This document shows, in pieces, positions 12,203-24,800 of a stretch of 64,000 bases of DNA (position 1 is the stretch's first letter; each line of letters starts with the position of its first letter). The notes below the pieces were generated by a model that made no database searches, was not told the DNA's origin, and saw only the letters and a list, made by a program, of their open reading frames with translations. Position numbers and translations under genes: made by a program. The stretch comes from Diploscapter coronatus (lineage: Eukaryota; Nematoda; Chromadorea; Rhabditida; Rhabditidae), in NCBI GenBank assembly GCA_964036155.1, contig OZ038422.1, forward strand, positions 78,701,201-78,765,200, read 5' to 3'.

Positions 12203-13270
12203 GTAAGGACTCAAGAATGAGAGATAGCTTGAGCGCCGAAAAAGAAGCATACAAAGGTTAAACCACGAGACGTGCGGCGAAAGATAAAATACAAGATAAA
12301 AGTGCTTGTTGGCACAGTAGTGTTACAAACTGCTCGATTTTTCGTCTGTCTGCAGTCTCTTCCTTTCTCAAGCTTTTTCTCAATGCCCTCGAAATGGCAG
12401 ATGATAAGACAGAGACGAAAGTTTTACCCATCCTTACTGCTCACCATTCCAGCCCTGAAAAACGGCAATGATTGCAAAATTTCAATTGATAAGCAAAAAA
12501 GGTAATCAAATTTCAGACAATCTGCGAGATTTACATTCTTTCTTCACAGAAATATCATTGTTTGAGAGAAAATTTTCAAAAATTGATAGTAGCTTTCCTT
12601 TTCAATTGGCAATTTAGTGCTAGTGTTGAAATTGATAAAATCGAAATTCGTTTTCAGTGTGAAGAGCCACAAAATGTGTACAATGTCATGCCAAAAAATT
12701 AAGCTGTTATCACGAATTTGAAGAATTTTCGTTGATTAGTAGAAGGAAATCAGAAATTCATATCATTATTGGCAGGTAGCGTTGAAATTGCGATATGAGA
12801 AACAGGTGACAATGCATTTTATATCAATCTTGAGAAAATTTCTCATTCGGTGTGGAGAAGCTCAAATAATTTTCTTGCAATTTAGAGCAAAAATTTGACT
12901 ACTTCGCATTGATCCTCATTAAACCTTTTACTTTTGTGCATAAGATGTAATAATAATGATTCGAAGAAATATAATAACTCGAAACTTACAAGGAGATGAA
13001 GCTCCTCCATGGGGGAATAAGGCGAGGTAGACCGAGGTCAGTGGAGGATCGGCTTTAGCGGTGGCGATTCCAGACGACTATTGATTCTGAAATTCTTCTT
13101 ACCTATTGTAAGATTGTTTTAAAACCAGTACTCATTGGGATCTTGCATGCTCTTGTGTTTGAACGTGCGCATACACGTCTGAAGAGTCGATCCTAAATTT
13201 TCATTCATAAAAACAATGATAAGGTGGAACACACGGAGTGGGCGGAAATGCGAATTTTTAAAATTTCGGA

Positions 13271-13592
13271 TAGTGTTCAGATATTTCTAAATGCCAGTTT
13301 ACTCATAATAAATCTCAGATCAATCTTTTTTCATTAATAACATCCCGAGCACTCCAGACTTCAAGCGTCATTTGGAGATGTTATCAAATCTTTCAGAAAT
13401 ACTCAGTTTACTTTCGATCTTTCCTCAGACTCACTAAAATTACGTAGTTTCTGGGGAATTCTATCATTATCTCCCGATTATTTAATGCAACAGAGAATAC
13501 ACGTGCTTTATAAATAAAACGCCTACATCTAGTTGACAAAACATAATATCAACATCAGTAAAAGTGTCCCAGCCAATTCTTGAAAAACCATG
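13271..13592 (+). repeat. Direct repeat copy 1 (promoter-like, E-box + TATA + ATG)
   Basis: About 320 bp that recurs at 14485-14806 in the same orientation, roughly 85-90% identical by eye. Near its right end it has CACGTG, TATAAATA, then about 75 bp to an ATG at 13590. The whole unit looks like a duplicated core promoter and 5' leader. Confidence 0.8.
13509..13516 (+). promoter_or_regulatory. TATA box with adjacent E-box (copy 1)
   Basis: TATAAATA preceded directly by CACGTG (E-box) within the duplicated unit. The same arrangement is at 14723. Conservation in both copies supports a functional origin. Confidence 0.45.
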
Positions 13593-13751
13593 AATATCAT
13601 GTCAGTTGATCTTTCCTATGTAAAGCGTGTGTTCATTCCATTATATGAAGTCCAGTCTTCGGAATTTGCTCGTACATCTCCTCATTCCTCAGAAGCTCTG
13701 GATACACTAGATCGAAAGCGATATCGAAATACTAAATACAATGAGATTTAG
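13590..13751 (+). CDS. Small ORF downstream of duplicated promoter
   Basis: ATG at the end of repeat copy 1 opens a 53-residue frame, MNIMSVDLSYVKRVFIPLYE.., ending KYNEI. A GTAAAG just after SVDLSY could be a splice donor, so this may be only a first exon. In repeat copy 2 the corresponding ATG (14806) leads to a stop after 12 codons, so the frames are not conserved. I recognise no family. Its support is position behind the TATA box, not protein similarity. Confidence 0.25.
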   Translation: MNIMSVDLSYVKRVFIPLYEVQSSEFARTSPHSSEALDTLDRKRYRNTKYNEI

Positions 13752-14109
13752 ATGGTTCAGAGTTGTCATAAAGTGCATTTTTTCACATTTGTATAGTATT
13801 ATGGACGGATGATAATTCCAATATTTAGTATTCGATAAACAAGTGTCTCAGGGAAAATTCCGTTGCATAATACACATCATTCTCTCCTGCGTTCAAACCA
13901 ACTTCTCCGAATTTCTATAGCCCAAATAGAGGCAGCATTGAACAACCAACTCGACAAGTAAGCCGAACATGGAAAATTGAGTGTCAGAAAAGAGAAGGAT
14001 ACAATTGGAGTGATCCATCGACATTCAACTAACAGTCTCATCCATGCATGAAAAGTGGTCATAGAGATCATTATTGATCTTTCTTAGTTTGTCGATTAGA
14101 TATTCCTAA

Positions 14110-14350
14110 TACGATAGTTATTGTGCCAACAGGTGCCCTTTTGTTTTGTATTTTATCTTTTATCGCACTAATTCGCAGTTCAACTTTCGTATGCTTCCTT
14201 TCCCATTCAAGCTCTATCTCTCATTCTCCTCTCACTCTTGAGTCCTTACTTGATCCAGGGGAAAAATGGTCAATCAGAGATTTTCCCGATTGACAGATCA
14301 ATAAATTCTTAGGTATTTTCAACTTATAATTCTTGTTCTCCAAGATTACC
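14110..14350 (+). repeat. Inverted copy of the lamin-tail gene 5' flank
   Basis: The plus strand here matches the minus strand of 12325-11560 in order: TTGTATTTTATCTTT.., GTATGCTTC, CTCTCATTC..GAGTCCTTAC, GGTCAATC.., TTCTTAGGTATTTTCAA and TTCTCCAAGAT. It lacks the transposon insertions present in that flank. Homology stops at the position of the lamin-tail start codon; no protein follows. It appears to be an orphaned upstream region. Confidence 0.75.
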
Positions 14351-14484
14351 AATAACCGAAAAGCACGAAAGAAAACCACTAATCACTCCGCCATTAACCC
14401 AATTCCCCATGTCTCAATCTTCCTTCTCTAAATTTTCTTTCTTTTTTCGCAGTTATGGTAAATTATACTCGAGATGGAATAATA

Positions 14485-14806
14485 CAGTGTCCGGATATTT
14501 TAATGTCAACTTACTCATAATAAATCTCAAACCAACCTTTTTCATTAATGTTCCGAACATTCAAGACTTTAAATGTCATTTGGAAATATTATCATACCTC
14601 TTTCAGAAACACTCACGGTCTATTTTTCGACCTTTCCTCAGACTCACTAAAATCACGTGGTTTCTGGGGAATTCTATCATTTTCTCCCGATTATTTCAAC
14701 GCAACAGAGAACACACGTGCTTTATAAATAAAACGCCTACATCTAGCTGACAAAACATAATATCAACATCAGTAAAAGTGTCCCAGCCAATTCTTGAAAA
14801 ACCATG
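14485..14806 (+). repeat. Direct repeat copy 2 (promoter-like)
   Basis: Second copy of 13271-13592, with CACGTG and TATAAATA at 14723-14730 and an ATG at 14806. The frame after that ATG closes after 12 codons. Confidence 0.8.
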
Positions 14807-14809
14807 ACA

Positions 14810-15957
14810 TATCATAAGTGTAGATCTCTTTCTGAGGTATGACAGAGGTTATGACTGCATGATGATAATGCATTACATCAGCTGGTTCCTCTGTCTGCTT
14901 TTCCCTTTGTATTTATTTGCTTCAAAGAGCTTTTCCTCTGTTGAATGAGAGACAGTGATCTTTCGAACGGAATTACGTAACGTTCGCATTATTTAAAAGC
15001 TGATTATCTTCGAAATTCTCATTTCTATATTTTAAAATTTATTATTCTTGCTACCATAGCTTTTCTGAAAATCATTTGTCACTGTAATTTCATCGTGAAC
15101 TTTTCTAAATCAACAAAGTTAAATCTAGAATATTCTATTGAAAACTTTCGAGCAATAAATCGAGAACAATGATTTAAAAATGCTTTCTGATTTTTGAATT
15201 GCTAATAATTTAAATTGTTACGACACGCGTGATTCATTATCAATGTTCTTGTTCCCTTGAAAACTAGAAATGCTTGTTGTCTCAGTATAAAATGTAAATA
15301 TTATTGCGATTTGTTGAAATTTCGAAAATTTTCAATGATCATTTGTGATCGTAAAAGTTTACAACCAATATATTTGCTGTAGCATCAGAATTTTCCTATT
15401 CTATATTCATTTAAGCAGTTTTGCGCGTTATAATTTATCGAAATTCTTGTGATCTTCGCAATTGTCGAAATAGAGTGCACTTTTCAAGTTCATTTTAGAA
15501 TCAAGGAATCAAGTTCCTGAAAATTCGCGCAATTTTTCCGAGATATTTTTGGGTCATCAAAATTGTTCATTGACATCTAAAGAACCTGCGCTTAATATTG
15601 ATCCTCTAATCGCTGAGAAGCAATGGAGAGAAGGCAAGTAGTTTATCGTATCAACGAAATGTGTATCTCTGCTTGTTTTGGCATCTTTAAAGGAGTGTGT
15701 TATCGAACAGTTTTAGTTTGATTTGATACATTAGCCGATCGTAATTAATCTTATCTTGTGAAGTGTTTGGACTGATCATGGAGAGATCAATATGTATTTT
15801 TCTGCAAATTTGCAATCTTGAGATAAATGTTCACTATATCGGTTCATTTGCGCACTTTATCGTTTATAATTACATTTGATACATACTTAAGTTCATATTT
15901 CAGAGGGTCAATTGAAATTCCATACTACACCTATTCCAAAATCGAATCGCACTTTCA
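14810..15957. other. Upstream region of pmt-1
   Basis: AT-rich with no exon chain. It ends in an acceptor-like ATATTTCAG (to 15904), which could be a spliced-leader trans-splice site 54 bp before the ATG at 15958. Confidence 0.4.
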
Positions 15958-18900
15958 ATGAACACTAAGGAAATTACAGTGTTGACCGTTGAGCCGGTTG
16001 GTCGGTAAGTAATTTTTTCTCTTCAACATAAATGCTCTATATTTGATCCCATTCTTCATTAGCACTGAATCGTACACAATGTTTATTCAACCTCGACATT
16101 GTTATTCCCCGTTTACAAATTTAATTGAAATGATCTTTTACAAATTCGAAAATAATGAGCCACATTTTTCAAAAACGATAAGTTCCGCACAAAAGATCAT
16201 TTATCAAACGATCAGCGACGGAAATATCGCCATATATATTTATTTTTATGAACGGTCTGTATCAATTCCCCGATTTTTTCTGCGAAGAATGATAGATTGC
16301 CGAAATTTCTCGGGGCCCTCCTTAAACTGTTAGAATCAGAAAAAGTCAGCTAAAATTATTGTTCCGAAATAGGACAAGCGTTTATCAATTGCCTATTTTA
16401 ATGGTATTTTGAACGAGTTTTCGTCGTGGTCTCTCGATTTTTCTCAGAAACGATTTATTTATCGGTGAAAATGGGGATTGCTGATACTGGTTTATGAGCC
16501 TACGTGAGAATGCGTTCAAATCAAAGTGATTTCGAACAGTGATGCATTTTCTCTTCACGTTTTACAAGAATCAAAGTCAGACATTGAAAAGGGTTGATGG
16601 GTTGCAATAGTTCTTTAGACTTTTGTGAACCTTTACAATAACTAAATTTTGTTTAAAAAATTCTCCTCTAAATAAACTTCCGAATATTAACTTTGCTTTC
16701 TAAATCAATTGATTCTTCGGAAAAAAAAACGGTTGTTCATTCCGTTCTAGACATTTCCACGACTTGTATTCTTGTGTGATAGTCTAGCAGACTGACTACT
16801 AGAGGCTGAAAGTGGGCGGGGCTAGTTGGACATTCCACGATCTTTCACACGACTGGCGGACAGAGCGATCACGCCATATTCTCCCCTGCCGAGCCTAGAA
16901 AGCGCAGTTGAAAAGACTCGAGAATTTTCCAGACACTATTCTAGAGCTATCTTTCAGCATTGCGGGAGATCTTTAAAAGTGCTGCCAAAAAATATCATAA
17001 ATTTGCCGCCAAACTTTTTACACTATTTTTCCGAGAATAAAACGAGAGTCCAAGCGTGATAAAGGTCCATAACGGCGCAATATTGCAAGATTTTATCAAT
17101 TTTTATTAAACAATTCATACGTCTAAATCGCTACTGCATAATTTGTCGAAAAGCAATTCGTTGACATTACAATGAGTGCTACATAAAGCTTGGCTTCTTT
17201 ATTTCAATTTTTTTCAAGCTTTACACCAGCCTCATCGACTGTCTAAAAATAGCATCACTCATTTTTTTCGCCATAAGCCGTCATGATTTCAGTGATCTTT
17301 CCAGAACTTCTGCGTCAATCTAGCCATTTTCATTCACTATCTTTGCAATGAGTGTTCTCTACTTTTCTCTATCATTCTTCCTATCACTTATCATGATCTA
17401 ATCTTTCTCTCCTTCTCCATCAATATCACTGTCCTGGAACACTCCTACCATTGCATACGTGTCTACCTGTTTTAGTATTTTTTTCTGCATACGCAACAAA
17501 GAGCTGATAATGTTTATCGAGAACGCATTTTTCCAGATCAAAAGAGCATTTTTCGCTTGGAAAATTTCCGATGAATTCCATTCCATAAATGCTGTTCTCT
17601 TCTAGAGTTACTTTTATCATTTCTCATTCATTTTTTACCAAGTGAAAGATCATACATTTTTGAGATGATGCAACAAGTTATTCAATTTGTTCAGAAGAAT
17701 GGCAACCGAAGTTCGCAGAGACAATTTCAAGTCTTTCTGGGACAAGTATGCTGGACAACCGAACACTAACTCGATGATGCTCAACAACAATGCGGATGAA
17801 CTCGAGGAGCTCGACAGGTAATCCAAAATTTCTTATTTTTCATATCAAATATGTTTAAAAATTTTGGCATACGCAAGTTTTTTTTTCAATGCTGTCCAAT
17901 ACGAAGTGAAGTGATTATAAACAGGGTTTGATGAGGGCCACTTTTCTCGATTCAGGCGTGAGCGCGGAGTCGCATAAAAGATTTAGAGAAAAAGAAAATG
18001 AGCGAGAATGAATAGAGAGTGAGAAGGCAGAGAAAAAGAATTATTCATGGCTCCTAACCTCGGAGTCGATCCATCCCTGGTTTTCGAGGTAAAACCCGAC
18101 CCAACCAATATCCCTGATTATGAAAACCAATAAAAGCAGTCTTTTCCAAGCCTAGGGAGCACTTTCATCAGACGAAAATAAACTATAGGGGGGTAGGTCG
18201 TAGAGAGTTTCTGACTACCGTCCTCCCTAGATCGGGCCTTTCCGCAAATCACATTGTTGAAACTTGTAAAGTGAAGTTTATTGCAGAGCCGATATTCTGG
18301 CTAGTCTTCCAATCCTGACTAATAAAGAAGTCGTCGACATTGGAGCTGGCATCGGTCGCTTCACAACTGTGCTGGCTGAGACTGCAAAGTGGGTGATGTC
18401 GACGGACTTCATCGAGTCGTTTGTCTCCAGGAACCGTGAGAGAAATGCACACCTCGGTAACATCAACTACCAAGTTGGTGACGCGGTCAACTTGAAGATG
18501 AATGATACAAGGTACCTATCCAGTTGGCTAACTTATTCGATTGTCCTCAATTTAGTGTCGACCTGGTCTTTACGAACTGGCTGATGATGTATCTGTCCGA
18601 CTCCGAGACAGTCGAGTTTATCCACAACTGCATGAGATGGCTCCGACCCTACGGCTACGTTCATCTGAGAGAGAGCTGCTCTGAACCGAGTACTGGACGA
18701 ACCAAGAAGAACACGATGCACGACGGCAGCACCAACCCAACTCACTATCGCTTCTCGTCGCTCTACATTAATCTCCTCCGCTCTATCCGTTATCGAGATG
18801 AGGACGGCAAGTTGTGGAGATTCGATCTTCATTGGAGCTGCTCTGTTCCGACTTACATAAAGGTAAGCAAACTTGAAAAGCGAAACTTCACTGCGAATTC

Positions 18901-20545
18901 GTTCATTCATAGAATCATGCCATATTTTTTGTGAATTTTGGACCTCGATTTCATTTCAAGCAGTCGTCGAATGTTGTACTTTACGACACCCCTGTCCATG
19001 ATGTTTCTTATCTTCGTATTTTATCGCCGTTTTCGAGAATGCCAATTTATGAATAAGTGGATGAAAGCGAAATTTAAAAATCAGGTGGTCCCTGCGCCAT
19101 AAGCGGAAATTTAATCGAACAGATAAAAGACAATGACAATCTGAAAAATCTTGTGACACTAATGTAGATCAGGGGCGAAAGGGAATTTCGACTCCGACTT
19201 TCAAATATTGTCAATGACCAATAACTTGAAACAAGATTAGAAAAAAAACGAAAATTTGATGTATGGAAATTATCGCATGTTTGCAACACGCTCGACAACA
19301 TTTCAGCGATTCAACGAATGACTTTGACGACAATTTGATAATACGCAATGCATATTTTGCATATTCGAATTCGTATATTATTTAATTTGTCTCAAATAAT
19401 TGGTCATTGACAACATCAATTGTCCCATCTTATTTATAGATTATCGATGCCATGAGTTCTAAAATGCCTAAATGACATGGGTTAATTTCAGCGTCAGAAC
19501 AATTGGCGTCAAGTTCATTGGCTGTCGCAGAAAGTGCCAGCCGATCTCGGTGACAAAGAAACTTCGTTCAATGAGCTGCTTGACTTGTTCAGGTAAAAAT
19601 GACATGGAATATGTCTCTAAATCATACATTTTAGCAATGTATGGAAGAAGCATCAACTCGATTGGGATGCAAAGCTCGACAACGAAGAGTTCGTTTGGAC
19701 TGATAAGGTTAGAATAAAAATCAACGAAGTTTTTCTTTCCATTAAAGTTCTTCTTGATGGGGGTTTATTATTAAGATGATTTTTTACTAGACTCATGAAA
19801 ATGATTTAGGTCTTCTCGACCGCTTTGTCTCCAGAATCTGTGCCAAAGAACAGCACTGTATTTGTGTACACTCCCCGTCTCGTGTCGCCTTTCGTCCACG
19901 TCAACTCGTTCCTTCTGGCCGAGCAATTCCAGGCCAATGTCTGGAACGTCGAAACCGTGCCTGAGTACTACAGAACGTCACTTACCAAGGCAAACACGAG
20001 AAAGGATCAACGAGTCAGGTAAAAACAGAAAATCTTCATAGTTAAAATACGTTACGAACTTGTCGTTACCTTGGAAGTCTCAATCTTTATTCGGAGTGTT
20101 TAGATTCGGCTGGAACGAGAATCTGCAATCCTCATTAAATTATTGGAAGCAGAGAGACGCGTCGTTTGATTTGGTCGTCGCTACCGAACTTCTGAGATCT
20201 ACCACCAGTGAAGAATTGAAAGAGCTAACGGTAAAGTAGCGATTTTCATTGCAGACAAATAAAGAAACGTTCAGACCATTCTGACCCCTGGCTCCAGAAT
20301 TCTGACATTGGAGCCCAATGAAACAGGCGATGAAAGTCAGCTGCGCCAGCTGATTTCTGATGCCGAGTTGAAGGTCACAAAGTGGAAAGATGTTACTGCA
20401 GATGCACATGAAGCTCAAAAGGCGTACTTCGAACACCATAAGAAAGTATACAAATTTTAAAACGAAATAATTTTCTTAAAAATCTTATTTTCAGGACGAA
20501 AAGTCTGACAATCTGCACTGGTTCCTCATCGAAATCCGCCTCTAA
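15958..20545 (+). CDS. pmt-1: Phosphoethanolamine N-methyltransferase 1 (PMT-1)
   Basis: Core exons in phase: 17699-17817, 18287-18511, 18556-18862, 19492-19592, 19635-19707, 19810-20018, 20104-20230, 20275-20445 and 20495-20545. An upstream exon (15958-16004, MNTKEITVLTVEPVGR) joins in frame to the acceptor at 17694, so a longer N-terminal isoform is possible. The N-terminal half is a class I SAM methyltransferase: SAM-binding motif VVDIGAGIGRFT, STDFIESF, then DLVFTNWLMMYLSD and MRWLRPYGYVHLRESCSEPS. The C-terminal half matches the nematode PMT-1 extension. PMT-1 carries out the first SAM-dependent methylation of phosphoethanolamine towards phosphocholine, the nematode route to phosphatidylcholine. 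The call rests on close resemblance to the C. elegans protein as I know it. TTTGTTCAG at 17694 could also be a trans-splice site for the short form. A poly(A) signal follows at 20704. Confidence 0.95.
18145..18236. repeat. Diverged copy of the 91 bp hAT-like MITE
   Basis: CCTAGGGAGCACTTTCATCA.. to ..CCTCCCTAGATCGGG, with the same internal GGGGTAGGTCG segment as 12112-12202. It lies in a pmt-1 intron (17818-18286). The flanking octamers are only partly alike, so this copy is older. Confidence 0.7.
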
Positions 20546-21877
20546 CGGGTCATTTCTCGAGAATTTCAAAGATTCGAACTTTTCCGCGCCCATGATTTGT
20601 GATGTATCTATTTTTGTTAATTTGTGTTTCGATTATTTGTATAAGTTTCCGAACAACATTTTTAGGAGATTATTTTCACAAGAGATTGTCGATATTTACT
20701 GTAAATAAATGATGAAAATAATCAAAATTGTTCTCATGTTATTCCTTCAGTTGAGTTATACCGTTTTCATCCAAATCGGACCCTGGCTTTCAATTTTCTA
20801 GCTTCTCATTCGTCCTTCCACTTTCAAAACGTTCTCTCGCTCCCCCTTTCCTCAACACATCTAGCTTTAGGTGTTGTGCATAGTAGGACGATTGTAGCGA
20901 GTGGTAATATATTGAGTTTAAAAAATCATTTGGCGACGATCACGACTCTCCTTTGCAATAATTTTTGGCATAATTCGCCTCAAAAGGCTAGAGAGAGTTG
21001 GAACCAGGGCTGTTGTAGAAGTTCCGGCAATTCCGATTATGAATTTTAAAATTTGACTCCACAACGGTCCTGGTCTGTGCTATGAATTTAGACTAGAGGC
21101 ATAGTGGGTCATACAAAATCTCGCTTCTGTTCAATAAGTCACAAACATCGAGAAAAAAGTCGCAAAAATCAAAGAAAAGCGTAAATTACCAAGAAAATGG
21201 AAGTCGCAAAAAATACGGGCATCGACAAGAAAAACGCAGGAGTGGTGGAAATTCAGCCACCTTGAAAAATTTCTCCGTCGTCGTACTCGTTCTTCAAAAA
21301 TCGCATCAGTTTTTTTTTTCCTTTTTTTTTATCGATTCGCTCATTTTTTTTTTTGTCTTTTCTTTTAAATATTTTTTTAGCTATAGAATGTGAGCTTTTC
21401 TAAAATTTCTAGAGGGTTTTCCAACGAAACCGTTACGATCCGGGATGTTCGGTTCCGTTTTCAAAAGCGATCGATCGCCTTTTCGCCCCCTTACTTTTTG
21501 TTCCAACAGATTATCGACCAATATTGCTCCTGGGTTGATTATCGATTTTCTGGGACACAGTTTCTCTGCCCGACCACTCCCTTTGCGAGCCAGTGGGCTC
21601 GATCTACTGCACGACCACTTTCCGCGTTCCTCTTTCGAGGCCATTTTAGCCCATCGACTTTCCATATCCTTCGCTCCATTCTTCGAGTTTTTCCCCCCCC
21701 CCCCAAAACAGTTCCATTTTTGAAATCCCATTGATTTTCCCCCACAAATTTCGAGCCCCTGCTGAGGAGAAATTCAAGAACTCCTAATTTCTTTTTTCTG
21801 TAAATTGAAAGTTCAGGCTTATTTTCTGAAAAAAAAAAAAAAAAAAAAAAACTCAGACCGGAATCCCCGAATTGTGG
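20546..21877. other. 3' UTR of pmt-1 and upstream region of the AT-hook gene
   Basis: Contains T-rich runs (21308-21375), a poly(C) run near 21695-21706 and a poly(A) run ending at 21850. A GC-richer stretch at 21390-21740 is open on both strands for about 115 codons, but has no splice context or recognisable protein. I regard it as non-coding. Confidence 0.45.
20704..20709 (+). terminator. Poly(A) signal of pmt-1
   Basis: AATAAA 159 bp after the pmt-1 stop codon. Confidence 0.55.
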
Positions 21878-24800
21878 ATGTCGAGCAGAAACTCAGCCAG
21901 TCGGGCACGGACGTTCCAGTTCGTGTATGATGGCGTGGGCGACACGTGGGAGATGACCATCTCCAGCATGGAGCAACCGGTTAGATTCAAATTTGATCGC
22001 TAGTTTCTCGAGGCAATAGAAATGATGCAAAGGTGGTCGGCAATTGATCAATTATCGATTTTCATTTTAGGTCTTGATAGAGAAGCCTCGCGAGTACAAC
22101 GACGAGCCTGCTCGGCGTCTCTTCTCCTTCTCCGGCTACATCTCGGCGCCCGACGCCTACTATGTTCCGAAGCCGTGAGTTTCGAACAAATTGATCGGCT
22201 AAACACCGATATCTGGAATGAAAAGAAAAATCTTGTAATTTTCATTCATGAAAAGGAGCTGAAGGGGAATTTTTCAATCTCCAAATCGAAATCACGCTCC
22301 TCACGTTTCGGAACTCTAAGCAACCTGTATATTAAAATTCATTATAGATCTTTGCTCATTACAAATCACCTCTCTTGTATAAATTACGATACCTTTCTTC
22401 AGAATACCCAAGTTCCCATGTTTTACTTGGAATTCTAAAATTCTCTCTTCAGATTCACGGAGAAGCGTTTCTGGGAGCTGGAGATAAAGCGAGCGATGGC
22501 CTATGCCTCCAAGTGGACGAAAATGCTCAAAGTGTGAGTGTTCAAGAAATCTGAAAATATCGAAATTCCGACTTTCAGGTTTGAGTCGGCTAAGATCAAG
22601 CAAGAAGAGCGGTTCTTCGTCGCTAACATCAAACAACACGTCGAGGTACCTTCTGAAAGAAAATTGCGAATTTCGAGTAAAATTGAATTTCTAGCGCTGG
22701 GAGTACATGGCCACTTTTGGGGAGGAAGCGATGTGCACGGGAAAGCCGCCGCCTATCGAGCTGTACCACAGTAGAAGGGGTTCGTTTTTCAAAGGCATTT
22801 TTCAGAAAACGAAATCCTTTTCGCTGCATATCTGATCGATTTGAAATATACATGAAACTGTGTTTGAAAAAAGCGAAATTTTTTCTTAGCCATCCAATAT
22901 TTTCTGGAACTATAGTATTGAAGTTAGAAAACGCCTATTTCAAAAACACCAAGAACGTTCTGTTGATCAAATATATTTTAGAAGAACTTATGACCCTCGA
23001 GGTGACGATGGAATCTGGTGTGAGAAAATCGGACTCGGCCAAGAAACAGACCCTGCAACTGGCGCCTTACATTTCCGACCTCGACTTGGCCGCCATTCGG
23101 GCCACTCATCCAGTCGGGAAACGCGAGTGGAGCAGAAAACCCATTGTCAATCCTGCACTCTCGGCAAGTTTTGGCGGATTTTTTCGTGAACTTTAGTTTT
23201 CACCGAGATTTGGAATTTTGAAATACGTTTCAATTTCTTGGCATACATTGTGAACCAGATTGTGAGGATATAACCATCCTTTTCTGTCTTAGAACCATAT
23301 AGATCGATCAAATATAATAATTCCAGTCATCTGTCGCCGAGTCATCTTCAATCAAGCCCTCCTCTCGCGCTGAGAGTCGTTTGAACGTGAGCGGCAGGAG
23401 CAGCGGCCTCAAGGATTCCGACACTTCCAACACCACTCTCCCCACAGTTACTCCTGATCCACAAGGTAGTCCATTTGTCAACAACAGATATGTCATTTTG
23501 TAAATGGTTAACAACCGTATGATACAGAATATCAGGAAGTGTAATTTCGGAAAATTCAATGTTTTTGTAACTCGAAAAGATGTGTTTCCTTATGCTGCTA
23601 TTCGAGAATATAAAACCTGCAAATTTGCTCTCTAACAAATATTTTGTTTAGGTATAACTTCTGCGAGATGAACTACTGCTCTTTGAAATTCTATGTTTTT
23701 CGAGATATTTTGAAACATACATGCTATATTTTATGGATAACTTTCAACTTTTGTTCTTCTTGAAAAAATTCTTCGAATTTTCAGAAAATCGCCCAGAATC
23801 CTCGGCGAGTGTGATCAGTCTAGGCAGCGACAGTGCAGAATCGGTCCAGGAAAATGGAAAGGTGCAGGAAAAAAGAGATGGCGAAGAGCCCGATGAAGAT
23901 GACCTTTATTGTGATCAGGTAAGGAGAGAAAATTCATAGGGTTAAAGTAGTAGGGCTGGATGACATTAAGAATTTTGAAGATCCAAAAACAAAAATTCAA
24001 ATTTTCAATGATCATAAACAAAAGAAATTTCTATCAGCTCTGATTTGAAGTACAACTTGAAATTCGATAGTTTGGCCTTTCTTCATCTACTTGTAGTAAA
24101 GCTGGAGATGAAGAAAGTTTACTCATTTCTTGAAACGTCATTTTATTTTATTTTTCAGCTGAACGACACAGTCTCCGCGACGAGTCGATTGGACGAGTTG
24201 GAGGCGGAAATCGGGCAGAAAGCCTCCAAACAAAATCAATCTGTAACTCGCCAAGTATGAAATAAGTTTCATTTGAAATGCATAAAGATCTTTCTACTCT
24301 CAATTATGATAACTTCTTGAATTTTTTAGGATTTAAAAAAAAAAAAAAACAAGTCAGAAAATAATCTTTCTCTTGGAAAAATGACCACTTCTTTTCAGAA
24401 GCCTAAAAGACGCTCCAAGAACAAGGACGACTCGTACATCTACCGCAACAAGAAGAAACCGTCCAAGAAGGCCGCATCGCCCACTTACGATATCACCTCG
24501 ACCAGCAGATCTGGGAGGTAAAAATTCATTAACTTTTTCTCTAAATTCGAAACTGCACTGGGAAAGTTTTATTTTAAACCTGACATTTACCTTTTTAAAT
24601 TCGTTCTTGTAAGACGGACTTCAGGCGTGTGAAACAAAGACGACAGCTGGAAGAATACGTGGACGAGGACGACTTCGCAATGCAAGAGCTCGACGACGAC
24701 GAGCAGGAAGACATGGAGGACGAGCCGGAGGAGAAGCAGCCCAGAAGGAGGAGGGGCAGGCCGCGCAAGGTTTCCAGGTGGCGAAATATCGCTTTTCACC

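Noticed and set aside
13877..14071. 64-codon minus-strand frame, and a plus-strand PTSPNFYSPNRGSIEQ stretch ending at a GTAAG
   Set aside because: Neither has a matching partner exon. The plus-strand stretch is preceded by a stop and has no convincing acceptor.
21390..21740. Overlapping ~115-codon open frames on both strands in GC-rich sequence
   Set aside because: No splice context or family resemblance, homopolymer C and T runs nearby, and both strands open as expected for a low-stop GC-rich stretch upstream of a gene.
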